This document shows, in pieces, positions 35,759 to 43,584 of a stretch of DNA of 56,246 nt. Each line of letters starts with the position of its first letter. The first letter of the stretch is position 1. Origin of the DNA: Magnetospirillum fulvum MGU-K5 (GTDB lineage Bacteria; Pseudomonadota; Alphaproteobacteria; Rhodospirillales; Magnetospirillaceae). Location of the stretch: assembly GCF_000442515.1 (NCBI RefSeq), contig NZ_AQPH01000017.1, positions 1 to 56,246 on the forward strand, given 5' to 3'. The notes under the pieces were generated by a model. That model saw nothing but the letters and a program-made list of their open reading frames with translations, made no database searches and had not been told where the DNA came from. Made by a program: the position numbers and the translations under genes.

Positions 35759-37707
35759 AGATCTCGAACATCCTCGACCACATCGATTCCGGCCACATGG
35801 CCCTGCCCGAGTTCCAGCGCGGCTATGTCTGGAACCGCGATCAGGTGCGGGGGCTGTTCGATTCGCTCTACCGCCACCATCCGGTCGGCGGCCTGCTGGT
35901 GTGGGTGACCGAATCCAGCACCGCGCACAGCCGGGGCGACGGCCCAGTGGCCCCGGGGGTGGTGAAGCTGCTGCTGGACGGGCAACAGCGGATGACCTCG
36001 CTTTACGGCGTCATTCGCGGCCGACCGCCCAAGTTCTTCGACGGCAACGACCGCGCGTTCACCGACCTGCGCTTCAACCTGGAGAGCGAAGCCTTCGCCT
36101 TCTACCAGCCGGTCAAGATGCAGGATGACCCGCTGTGGATCGACGTGACCGAACTGATGGTCAAGGGTAACACCGGGCTGGGCGAGATTCTGGGGCGGAT
36201 CACCTCCAACCCCGATCTGGTGGCCAGGACCGGCGACTACGCCGCCCGGCTGTCGCGCCTGCTCAGTATCCAGGAGATCAACCTGCACGTCGAGGAGGTG
36301 ACCGGCAGCGACAAGACCCTCGACGTGGTGGTGGACATCTTCAACCGCGTCAACAGCGGCGGCACCAAGCTGTCGAAGGGCGATCTGGCTCTGGCCAAGA
36401 TCTGCGCCGACTGGCCCGACGCGCGGGAGCGGATGAAGGGGCATCTGGGCCGATGGGCCGAGGCCGGCTATGGCTTCAACCTCGACTGGCTGCTGCGCTC
36501 GGTCAACACCGTGCTGACCGGCGAGGCGAAGTTCCTCCATCTGCATGAGAAGTCTGCGGCCGAGGTCGAAAGCGCCCTGAAGCGGACCACCAAGCACATC
36601 GACACCTGCCTCAACCTGATCGCCGGTCGGCTCGGTCTCGATCACGACCAAGTGTTCTTCTCCCGCTTCGCCGTGCCGGTGATGGTCCGCTATCTCGATC
36701 TGCACAGCGGGCCGCTGGACGCCCGCGAGCGCGACAAGCTGCTGTTCTGGTTCGTCCAGTCGGGGATGTGGGGGCGCTTTTCGGGATCGACCGAAACGGT
36801 GATCGACAAGGATTTGGAAGCGCTGGAAGGGCCGGACGGCGGCCTGGACCGGCTGTTGCAGGGGCTGCGCCTGTGGCACGGCGGCCTGTGCGTCGAGCCG
36901 GACCACTTCACCGGCTGGAGCCTGGGGGCGCGGTTCTATCCGGTGCTGTACATGCTGACCCGCATGGGCGAGGCCCGCGACTGGGGCTCGGGACTGCCGC
37001 TGAAGGCCGGATTGCTGGGTAAGGGCAGCAGCCTGGAGGTGCACCACATTTTCCCCAAGTCGCGGCTCTACGAGAAGAAGGGCTATAGCCGCTCCGAGGT
37101 GAATGCGCTCGCCAACTTCTGCTTCCTGACCAAGGACACCAACAACGTCCTGATCAGCAACCGGCTGCCCGAGGAGTACTTCCCCGAAATCGAGGCGCGG
37201 CTCCCCGGCGCCCTGGCCTCGCAATGGATTCCCGACGATCCCGAACTGTGGAAGATCGCCAACTTCCGCGACTTCCTGGAAGCCCGCAAGGCCCTGCTCG
37301 CCGCCGAGACCAACCGGCGAATGACTGATCTGCTGCACGGCGAGACCGAGTGGCTGGGCGCTGGAGCCGCCACGGCCTCGGCGCCGGTGGTGGTGGTCGG
37401 CGGCATCACCAGCCAGGAGGAAGAGGAGCAGTTGGACGCGCTCAACGCCTGGGTCGTCGCCCGGGGACTGCCGCCGGGGGTGATCAGCTACGACTACGCC
37501 GACCCCGAAACCGGGGTGCAACGGGCGGTGTTCGATCTGGTCTGGCCGCAGGGGCTTCAGGCGGAACTGAGCCAGCCGGTCGCCGTGCTGTTGAACGAGA
37601 GCGGCGAAACCCTGGCCCTGGCCAGCGGCGGATTCCGCTGCTTCACCTCGGTGGCCGACTTCAAGCGCTACGTCGAGCGTGACATCCTGTCGGAGGACGC
37701 CGCGTGA
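35755..37707 (+). CDS. DUF262-HNH (GmrSD-like) nuclease inside the type I operon
   Basis: 650 residues. N-terminal DUF262 domain with FQRGYVWNRDQVRGLFDSL and the ParB-like nucleotide motif LLDGQQRMTSLYG (DGQQR at 75-79). A long helical middle follows, then a DUF1524-type HNH nuclease (EVHHIFPKSRLYE near 428-442, Asn in TNNVLISNRLP near 463). About 130 further residues form an extra C-terminal domain not typical of GmrSD (from LDALNAWVVARGLPPG to the end). GmrSD and BrxU proteins cut phage DNA with modified bases using nucleotide hydrolysis. The gene overlaps hsdS (ATGA) and hsdR (GTGA), so it is translated with the restriction system and probably protects against phages whose modified DNA escapes HsdR. 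Confidence 0.88.
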   Translation: MKISNILDHIDSGHMALPEFQRGYVWNRDQVRGLFDSLYRHHPVGGLLVWVTESSTAHSRGDGPVAPGVVKLLLDGQQRMTSLYGVIRGRPPKFFDGNDRAFTDLRFNLESEAFAFYQPVKMQDDPLWIDVTELMVKGNTGLGEILGRITSNPDLVARTGDYAARLSRLLSIQEINLHVEEVTGSDKTLDVVVDIFNRVNSGGTKLSKGDLALAKICADWPDARERMKGHLGRWAEAGYGFNLDWLLRSVNTVLTGEAKFLHLHEKSAAEVESALKRTTKHIDTCLNLIAGRLGLDHDQVFFSRFAVPVMVRYLDLHSGPLDARERDKLLFWFVQSGMWGRFSGSTETVIDKDLEALEGPDGGLDRLLQGLRLWHGGLCVEPDHFTGWSLGARFYPVLYMLTRMGEARDWGSGLPLKAGLLGKGSSLEVHHIFPKSRLYEKKGYSRSEVNALANFCFLTKDTNNVLISNRLPEEYFPEIEARLPGALASQWIPDDPELWKIANFRDFLEARKALLAAETNRRMTDLLHGETEWLGAGAATASAPVVVVGGITSQEEEEQLDALNAWVVARGLPPGVISYDYADPETGVQRAVFDLVWPQGLQAELSQPVAVLLNESGETLALASGGFRCFTSVADFKRYVERDILSEDAA

Positions 37708-40700
37708 GTGCCGGCCAGCCGCTCCACCGCGAGATCGCCTTCGAGGACGACATCTGCGCCCACCTCGCGGCGAACGGCTGGCTGTACGACCCGGCCGACG
37801 CGAGCGCCTACGACCGCGCCCGCGCCCTGTTCCCCGCCGACGTGCTGGCCTGGGTGCGGGACACGCAGCCCAAGGCGTGGGAGGCCTTGGTCCGCGCCCA
37901 CGGGGCGGCGGCGGAGACGATGCTGCTCGACCGGCTGCGCAAGCAGCTCGACGACCGGGGCACCCTCGACGTGCTGCGGGTCGGCCTGGAGATGGTCGGG
38001 CCGAAGGAGCCGGTGCGGCTGGCCCGGTTCCGCCCGTCCCTCGCCCTGAACCCGGCGCTTGAGGCCGAATATGCCGCCAACCGACTGCGGGTGGTGCGGC
38101 AGGTGCGCTATTCGCTCCACTCCGAGAACTGCCTCGATCTGGTGCTGTTCCTCAACGGCGTCCCGGTCGCCACCGCCGAGCTGAAGACCGACTTCACACA
38201 GCGGGTCGAGGACGCGGTGGACCAGTACCGCTTCGATCGCGATCCCCGGCCGAAGGGGCAGGCGGCGGAACCGCTGCTCGACTTCCCGCGCGGCGCCCTG
38301 GTCCATTTCGCGGTCAGCAACAGCCGGGTGAAGATGACCACCAAGCTGGAGGGGCCGGCCACCGCTTTCCTGCCCTTCGACCGGGGCAACCAGGGCGCCG
38401 CCGGCAACCCGCCCAACCCGGCCGGCCACCCCACCGCCTATCTGTGGGAGGAGGTGTGGGCGCGGGACTCGTGGCTCGACATCCTCGGGCGCTACCTCGT
38501 CACCCTGCGCGATGCGAAGAAGAAGATCGCCACGCTGATCTTCCCCCGCTACCACCAACTCGACGTAACCCGACGGCTGGTCGCGGCGGTGACGGCCGAG
38601 GGGCCGGGGCAACGCTACCTGATCCAGCATTCGGCCGGCTCGGGCAAGACCAACTCGATCGCCTGGACCGCCCATTTCCTCGCCGACCTGCACGATTCGG
38701 CCAACACCAAACTGTTTCACACCGTGCTGGTGGTCAGCGACCGCACCGTGCTGGACGTCCAGTTGCAGGAGGCGATCTTCGCCTTCGAGCGCACACGGGG
38801 GGTGGTCGAGACCATCACCAGCGACGACGGCGCCAAGAGCGGCAAGCTGGTCAAGGCCCTGGCCGGCGGCAAGAAGATCGTCGTCTGCACCCTCCAGACC
38901 TTCCCCTTCGCGCTCAAGCAGGTGCAGGAGCTGGCGGCGACCGAAGGCAAGCGGTTCGCGGTGATCGCCGACGAGGCCCATTCCTCGCAGACCGGCACGG
39001 CGGCGGCGACGCTGAAGCAGGTGCTGTCGCCCGAGGCGCTGAAGGAGCTGGAGGACGGCGGTGAGATCGATTCCGAGGACCTGCTCGCCGCCCAGATGAC
39101 GGCGCGGGCCAACCCCGCCGGGATCACCACGATCGCTTTCACCGCCACGCCCAAGGCCAAGACGCTGGAGCTGTTCGGCCGCCGCCCCAGCCCCGAGGCG
39201 CTGCCCGCCCCCTTCCACGTCTACTCGATGCGTCAGGCGATCGAGGAGGGCTTCATCCTCAATGTGCTGAAGAATTACACCCCCTACAAGCTGGCGTTCC
39301 AGCTCGCCAGCAATGGCCGGGAATGGGACGAGCGCGAGGTCGAACGGGCCGCCGCGATGAAGGGGCTGCTCGCCTGGGTACGGCTGCATCCCTACAACAT
39401 CAGCCAGAAGGTCGCCCTGGTGGTCGAGCACTTCCGCGACACCGTGGCGCCGCTGCTGGGCGGCCGGGCCAAGGCGATGGTGGTCACCGCCAGCCGCCGC
39501 GAGGTGGTGCGCTGGCAACTGGCGATCACCAAGTACATCAAGGAGAAGGGCTACAAGATCGGCGCCCTGGTCGCCTTCTCGGGCGAGGTCAAGGACGAGG
39601 AGCTTGGCCCGGACGGCTTCACCGAGCACAGCGCCACCCTGAACCCCACCTTGCGCGGGCGCGACATCCGTGAGGCCTTCGCCACCGACGAGTTCAGCCT
39701 GCTGCTGGTCGCCAACAAGTTCCAGACCGGCTTCGACCAGCCGCTGTTGTGCGGGATGTATGTCGACAAGCGCCTCGCCGGCATCCAGGCGGTGCAGACC
39801 CTGTCGCGCCTCAACCGCGCCCATCCCTGCAAGGACACCACCTACATCCTCGACTTCGTCAACGAGCCCGAGGACATCCTCGCCGCCTTCAAGACCTACT
39901 ACGAGACGGCGGAGCTGGCGGCGACCACCGACCCCAACCTCGTCTTCGACCTTCGCGCCAAGCTTGATGCCCTCGGTCATTACGACGAGCACGAGGTCGA
40001 GCGGGTGGTCACCGCCGAGCTGGACCCATGCGGCACTCAGGCCCAGCTTCAGGCGGCCCTCGCTCCCGTCGCCGATCGGCTGATCCGGCAGTACAAGGCC
40101 CACCGGAGCGAGGAGGAGACGGCCAGGGCGGCCGGGGACGCCAAGGCGGAGAAGGACGCCAAGGATTCGATGGCTGCGCTGGTGCTGTTCAAGTCCGACA
40201 TCGGCGCCTTCCTGCGGGCCTACGCCTTCCTGTCGCAGATCTTCGACTACGGCGCCACGGCGCTGGAGAAGCGGGCGATCTTCTTCCGCCGGCTGCTGCC
40301 GCTGCTCGATTTCCAGCGCGAGCGCGACGGGGTGGACCTCTCCGGGGTGGTGCTGACCCACCATTCCCTGCGCGACCGGGGACGACGCTTCCTCGACCTC
40401 GCGGGCGGCGACGGCGAGAAACTGACGCCGATGACCGCCCCCGGCAGCGGTGCCGTGCAGGACAAGGAGAAGGCCCTGCTGGCCGAGATCATCGCCAAGG
40501 TCAACGACCTGTTCGAAGGCGAGCTGACCGACGACGACAAGCTGATCTACGTCAACCACGTCCTCAAAGGGAAGCTGCTCGAATCCGACCTGCTCGCCGA
40601 GCAGGCAGCCAACAACAGCAAGCAGCAGTTCGCCGCCTCGCCCGATCTTGCCCGCGAAATGCTCAACGCCATCATGGACGCACTCGCCGCCCACTCCACG

Positions 40701-40826
40701 ATGAGCAAGCAGGCGCTGGAGTCCGAGCGGGTGCAGCACGGACTGCGCGACATCCTGCTCGATCAGGCCGGGCTGTACGAGGCGTTGCGGGCGCGTGGGG
40801 GGCCGGGCGAATCGGCCACTCTTTGA
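37704..40826 (+). CDS. hsdR: Type I restriction endonuclease, motor subunit
   Basis: 1,040 residues, GTG start overlapping the previous stop. N-terminal nuclease motif D-x13-E-L-K (Asp145, Glu159, Lys161 in VATAELKTD), Walker A SAGSGKT near 311-316, DEAH box (VIADEAHSSQTG), and later helicase motifs (FTATPK, ANKFQTGFDQPLL, QTLSRLNRAH). The C-terminal helical region would dock on HsdM. It translocates DNA and cuts unmethylated DNA at a distance. The length is normal. The integrase gene converges 12 bases downstream. Confidence 0.96.
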   Translation: MSAGQPLHREIAFEDDICAHLAANGWLYDPADASAYDRARALFPADVLAWVRDTQPKAWEALVRAHGAAAETMLLDRLRKQLDDRGTLDVLRVGLEMVGPKEPVRLARFRPSLALNPALEAEYAANRLRVVRQVRYSLHSENCLDLVLFLNGVPVATAELKTDFTQRVEDAVDQYRFDRDPRPKGQAAEPLLDFPRGALVHFAVSNSRVKMTTKLEGPATAFLPFDRGNQGAAGNPPNPAGHPTAYLWEEVWARDSWLDILGRYLVTLRDAKKKIATLIFPRYHQLDVTRRLVAAVTAEGPGQRYLIQHSAGSGKTNSIAWTAHFLADLHDSANTKLFHTVLVVSDRTVLDVQLQEAIFAFERTRGVVETITSDDGAKSGKLVKALAGGKKIVVCTLQTFPFALKQVQELAATEGKRFAVIADEAHSSQTGTAAATLKQVLSPEALKELEDGGEIDSEDLLAAQMTARANPAGITTIAFTATPKAKTLELFGRRPSPEALPAPFHVYSMRQAIEEGFILNVLKNYTPYKLAFQLASNGREWDEREVERAAAMKGLLAWVRLHPYNISQKVALVVEHFRDTVAPLLGGRAKAMVVTASRREVVRWQLAITKYIKEKGYKIGALVAFSGEVKDEELGPDGFTEHSATLNPTLRGRDIREAFATDEFSLLLVANKFQTGFDQPLLCGMYVDKRLAGIQAVQTLSRLNRAHPCKDTTYILDFVNEPEDILAAFKTYYETAELAATTDPNLVFDLRAKLDALGHYDEHEVERVVTAELDPCGTQAQLQAALAPVADRLIRQYKAHRSEEETARAAGDAKAEKDAKDSMAALVLFKSDIGAFLRAYAFLSQIFDYGATALEKRAIFFRRLLPLLDFQRERDGVDLSGVVLTHHSLRDRGRRFLDLAGGDGEKLTPMTAPGSGAVQDKEKALLAEIIAKVNDLFEGELTDDDKLIYVNHVLKGKLLESDLLAEQAANNSKQQFAASPDLAREMLNAIMDALAAHSTMSKQALESERVQHGLRDILLDQAGLYEALRARGGPGESATL

Positions 40827-40838
40827 TCAAGTGTTGGT

Positions 40839-42443
40839 CTAATTCGCGTTCCTTCCAGCCAGCAGGTGCGACAGATCCACCCCGAAGTCGGCATCCTTGA
40901 ACAGGTCGAGCTTCATCCGGGCGGTTATCAGCTTGTTGCCGTAGCGGCCCCCGGTCATGCTCTTGACCTGATGGCCGACCAGGAACGAGACCATCCGCTC
41001 CTCGACCCCATGCACGTTCAGCAGGTAGGACGTGAACAGGTGGCGGAAGGAGTGGAACACCAGCCCTTCGCGGTCGATGCCGATGGCGCTGCGATACCAG
41101 GGGAACCACTTGCAGAACGCGCTGCTGTAGTCGCCTTCCGCGTCGGCGGTCAGTTCCGGCCATAGCCGCTCGTGCTTCACCGACCGCACATGGTCGAGGA
41201 AGCCAAGGTCGATCAGCCGGGGATGGATCGGCACCAGCCGTTCGCCGGCCTTGGTCTTGGCCTTCTTGATGTCGAAACACCACCCCCCGTCTTCCTGCCG
41301 CACGTCCTCGACCCGCAGCTTGGCGATCTCCTCGACCCTCATCCCGGTATGCAGACCGATCAGCGGGAACCAGTACTTGAAGTCCTTCACCAGAACCTTG
41401 CCCGGCCGCTCGCGCCGATCCGCCCGCCAGTGCCCGGTGTAGAGGGGCGAGGCGAACAGGGTCTTCAACTCCTCGGGGGTGAAGGCGTCGCGCTTGGGTT
41501 CGTCCTCGGGCGGCATCAGGCCCTTGGTCGGGTTGTCGATGGTGGCGACCTTCTCCGTCCTGGCCCAGTTGAACATCGCCGCCACCGCCTTGAAGTGCAG
41601 GCGGATGGTGTTGTTGGCGAGGTCGCTTTCCTCCAGCGAGCGGCGCCACGAGCGCACATCGTCGCGGGTCACCATGTCCACCGGCTTGTTGTCGAGCGTC
41701 TCGGCGAAACGGACCAACTTCGGCACCGTCTTGCGCTGGGTGTCGGCCGTCCACTTGCCGTCCTTCTCCTGCGCCGCCGTGTAGAGCCTGACGAGGTCCG
41801 GAAGCGGCGTGGACGACAGCGCCGGATCGGGTGGTGTGGACGCGGTCGAGGCAACGGCGGGCGGGATGCTGAACAGCGGGTCCTGGGGCGTCACGGCGTA
41901 GTTGCCCACCCGCCGCGCCTTGGCGATCCGGATGAACTCGATGTTGGCGCGAAGCAGCCCTCGGGCGAGGCGGCGGAAGGTCTCGCTCTTGCGGTCGATG
42001 GCGATGCCGGCGTTGGTCAGCAGTTCTTCGACATGGCCCTGGACGAGGCGGAAATCGTTGTGGGCGATGGCCTCGCGGAAGTCGCCGTCCAGGAAGCTCA
42101 GAACCTCCAGGTCGGCCTCAACCGGGTCGTCGTCGCCGCACCCCGTGTACATCGCCTTGCCGGGGCGGAGGTGGAGGCGGTCTTCCTCGTCGATGTCGAG
42201 GGCGTTGGCGAACCAAGTGCGGGCCAGCTCGTCGATCTGGTCCGGGGTCAGGTCGGGATGGGACATGGCGTGGGCGAACAATCGATCAGCAGCTACAGAC
42301 AGGGAGCGGGCGGTGCGGTGGGCCGCCCTTCGGTCGGAAGTCCGCAGGGAACGGACGAGTTCTCGTCTGCCCCATCGCCGCGCCAAGGTCAACGGAACCT
42401 TGCGCCGCCAGTGGTACGCCCCTTCACGCTTTCTCAGGTGCAT
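40839..42443 (-). CDS. Tyrosine recombinase (integrase) of the island
   Basis: 534 residues from ATG 42443 (MHLRKREGAYHWRRKVP); the frame is open to 42662 across the att region but that part is not protein-like. N-terminal arm-binding region (DUF6538-like), a SAM-like core-binding domain (LPDLVRLYTAAQEKDGKWTADTQRK), and the catalytic domain with Arg (GLHTGMRVEEIAKLR), H-x-x-R (FHSFRHLFTSYL), GH, and the nucleophile Tyr in GGRYGNK. It should integrate and excise the island. It lies at the right edge pointing inward, the usual position beside the attachment site. The paired GGTGGACCAG repeats lie about 11 bases upstream of its start and could also be its operator. Confidence 0.93.
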   Translation of the reverse strand: MHLRKREGAYHWRRKVPLTLARRWGRRELVRSLRTSDRRAAHRTARSLSVAADRLFAHAMSHPDLTPDQIDELARTWFANALDIDEEDRLHLRPGKAMYTGCGDDDPVEADLEVLSFLDGDFREAIAHNDFRLVQGHVEELLTNAGIAIDRKSETFRRLARGLLRANIEFIRIAKARRVGNYAVTPQDPLFSIPPAVASTASTPPDPALSSTPLPDLVRLYTAAQEKDGKWTADTQRKTVPKLVRFAETLDNKPVDMVTRDDVRSWRRSLEESDLANNTIRLHFKAVAAMFNWARTEKVATIDNPTKGLMPPEDEPKRDAFTPEELKTLFASPLYTGHWRADRRERPGKVLVKDFKYWFPLIGLHTGMRVEEIAKLRVEDVRQEDGGWCFDIKKAKTKAGERLVPIHPRLIDLGFLDHVRSVKHERLWPELTADAEGDYSSAFCKWFPWYRSAIGIDREGLVFHSFRHLFTSYLLNVHGVEERMVSFLVGHQVKSMTGGRYGNKLITARMKLDLFKDADFGVDLSHLLAGRNAN

Positions 42444-42453
42444 GACTGACCCC

Positions 42454-42476
42454 GGTGGACCAGTCGGGTGGACCAG
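42454..42476 (+). repeat. Paired GGTGGACCAG 10-mers, right end
   Basis: GGTGGACCAG at 42454-42463 and 42467-42476, the same 13-base period and the same following TC as the left pair at 28759-28781; only the 3-base spacer differs. They lie just upstream of the integrase start. Confidence 0.6.
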
Positions 42477-42553
42477 TCGCACGGCGCGGCTGCTCTGGGC
42501 CTGTGGGAGAGTGGCGGAAACACTGGGCTTCCGGGCTGTCGTCGCCCTCCGTC

Positions 42554-42693
42554 CCAGATGTATTACTCGGTCTAATCCGAGGAAGGGTGTCGGTGCGTCG
42601 CGGTCCTCAATCCGAGGGCAGCGGGGTGCGGAAGACCAGTCGAGAAGGCCCCCGTCAGGCAACTGGCGGGGGTTTTCTTATCCGATGTTTGGG
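42554..42693. repeat. Right attachment region (second glnA tail + terminator, attR)
   Basis: CCAGATGTATTAC (42554-42566) continues as TCGGTCTAA, so the string reads in frame as QMYYSV-stop, the same six C-terminal residues as glnA but with TCG GTC in place of AGC GTT. A terminator and the GATGTTTGGGG block follow. Upstream of the core there is no glnA homology. This is most simply the original host glnA end, displaced by insertion of the island. Confidence 0.75.
42649..42678 (+). terminator. glnA-type terminator (right copy)
   Basis: CCCCCGTCAG (42649-42658), GCAA loop, CTGGCGGGGG (42663-42672), TTTTCTT. It matches the terminator after glnA except for the loop and T-tract length. No gene immediately upstream on the plus strand needs it, consistent with it being a displaced copy. 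Confidence 0.85.
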
Positions 42694-42828
42694 GCGCTGA
42701 GTGGGTGTTGAAAGCACCGCGCTGTGGCCGGTGTAAAGTCCGCATCAACGGTTATTTACGGACTTCCGCGTCGAAGCTTTACGGTGCACGGCCGGATAAT
42801 GGCCCCCGTCATACAGACGGAGGCCATC

Positions 42829-43029
42829 ATGGAAAGCAGCGATATCGTCGGTTTGCTGATCGGCATCGCGGCCGTGGCGGCCTTGTTCGGGACGCTGGCC
42901 GATGTCTATCTGCACCCGGATCGCTTCGGCTGGCTGGAACTGCCGCCGCCCGAATCAGGTCCGGGGCGGCTTGTGGTCCGACCCGGTCTTTTTCTTGGGG
43001 AGGGGCGGGCGGCTTTCAACGAAGGCTGA
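42829..43029 (+). CDS. Small membrane protein, unknown
   Basis: 66 residues from ATG 42829 with GGAGG five bases upstream. One membrane span near the N-terminus (IVGLLIGIAAVAALFGTLADVYL), then a Pro/Gly-rich soluble tail (LELPPPESGPGRLVV). Its last 75 bases overlap the end of a convergent small gene. Not recognised; the good ribosome site and clean topology support it. Confidence 0.6.
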   Translation: MESSDIVGLLIGIAAVAALFGTLADVYLHPDRFGWLELPPPESGPGRLVVRPGLFLGEGRAAFNEG

Positions 43030-43107
43030 CGGGGCCGCCGCAACCGCTTTTACGGCGCTCTTCGGCTTTTTGGCTTCGCGGCTGTTGCGCTTCTGTCCTT
43101 TGGCCAT
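42955..43107 (-). CDS. Conserved small basic protein (MAKGQKRN-type)
   Basis: 50 residues from ATG 43107 with AGGAGA upstream; upstream codons in the same frame are not family-like. The start MAKGQKRNSREAKKPK is a pattern I know from many small proteobacterial hypothetical proteins. It is very basic throughout, so it may bind RNA or DNA; the function is unknown. Its 3' end overlaps the convergent small membrane protein gene by 75 bases. Confidence 0.7.
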   Translation of the reverse strand: MAKGQKRNSREAKKPKSAVKAVAAAPSAFVESRPPLPKKKTGSDHKPPRT

Positions 43108-43144
43108 CTCGGTTCTCCTGGTCTCGATGATAAGAGCGTTCCGG

Positions 43145-43360
43145 TTACGGCCGATCCAGACCCGCATCGTGATAGCGGTGCCATGTCGGGGCCAGATCGG
43201 CGGGATCGTCGAAATCGACATTCATCAGCGCCTGATCGAAGCGGGAGCCCGCGGCGAAGTGCCAGTCGCCGCCGCGCGGTGCTGCGTTCAAGAATTTCGC
43301 TAATCTGTCGATTCCATTCATGCCGTTGGTGACGGCAAAAGCCATGGTTTCGGTCGTCAT
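43145..43360 (-). CDS. Small unknown protein
   Basis: 71 residues from ATG 43360 with AGGAGT about 10 bases upstream; an internal ATG (MAFAVTNGMNG) is an alternative start. Contains GGDWHFAAGSRFDQALMNVDFDDP and ends WHRYHDAGLDRP; Asp- and aromatic-rich, no membrane span. Same strand as, and 37 bases upstream of, the MAKGQ gene, so possibly the same transcript. No family recognised. Confidence 0.55.
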   Translation of the reverse strand: MTTETMAFAVTNGMNGIDRLAKFLNAAPRGGDWHFAAGSRFDQALMNVDFDDPADLAPTWHRYHDAGLDRP

Positions 43361-43382
43361 GGCGCGATCACTCCTAAATCAA

Positions 43383-43508
43383 TCAGCCAAGAGTGGGTTT
43401 CAGAAAAACCCATAGAACGATCCCGACGGCGAGGAGGAATGGAACGGCAAAAGGAGGGTTCAGCAAATCTTTTGCCGTGAAGCCTGTGTTTTGATTTTTG
43501 TCATTCAT
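43383..43508 (-). CDS. 41-residue single-span membrane protein
   Basis: ATG 43508 to TGA 43383, with AGGA eight bases before the start. The protein begins MNDKNQNTGFTAKDLLNPPF, then has one membrane span (about 21-36, AVPFLLAVGIVLWVFL), and ends KPTLG. The hydrophilic N-terminus, Pro-Pro turn and single span look designed rather than random, although the gene is very short. It lies between the glucan synthase gene end and the 71-residue gene, on the same strand as both. Confidence 0.5.
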   Translation of the reverse strand: MNDKNQNTGFTAKDLLNPPFAVPFLLAVGIVLWVFLKPTLG

Positions 43509-43584
43509 TTTATTTTTCCTATTTGAGGTATTATATTAGCATGTTTTCTCCATCAAGTGTTCATCCTGATTTATTTTATATAAG

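Larger units (their letters stand above)
28690..42693. mobile_element. Genomic island inserted at the 3' end of glnA
   Basis: About 14 kb bounded by duplicated glnA-tail/terminator sequences. Contents: serine resolvase, three small unknown genes, a four-gene hsdM-hsdS-DUF262/HNH-hsdR operon, and a tyrosine integrase at the right end reading inward. There are no phage structural, conjugation or replication genes, so it is an integrative island rather than a prophage or ICE; it is probably mobilised by others or by capture. Parts of hsdS are lower in GC than the surroundings. Confidence 0.8.

Noticed and set aside
37668-40739. A 1,023-codon open frame on the strand opposite hsdR
   Set aside because: Composition is that of an antisense shadow in high-GC DNA (His, Gly, Val, Leu-rich, no domain), while the plus strand has all HsdR motifs.
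28690-42693. Prophage or conjugative element
   Set aside because: No capsid, tail, terminase, relaxase, coupling protein or type IV secretion gene is present; only recombinases, small unknown genes and defence genes.
42441-42720. A tRNA gene as integration target
   Set aside because: No cloverleaf or CCA-type 3' end is recognisable at either end; the repeated sequence is the glnA tail and its terminator.
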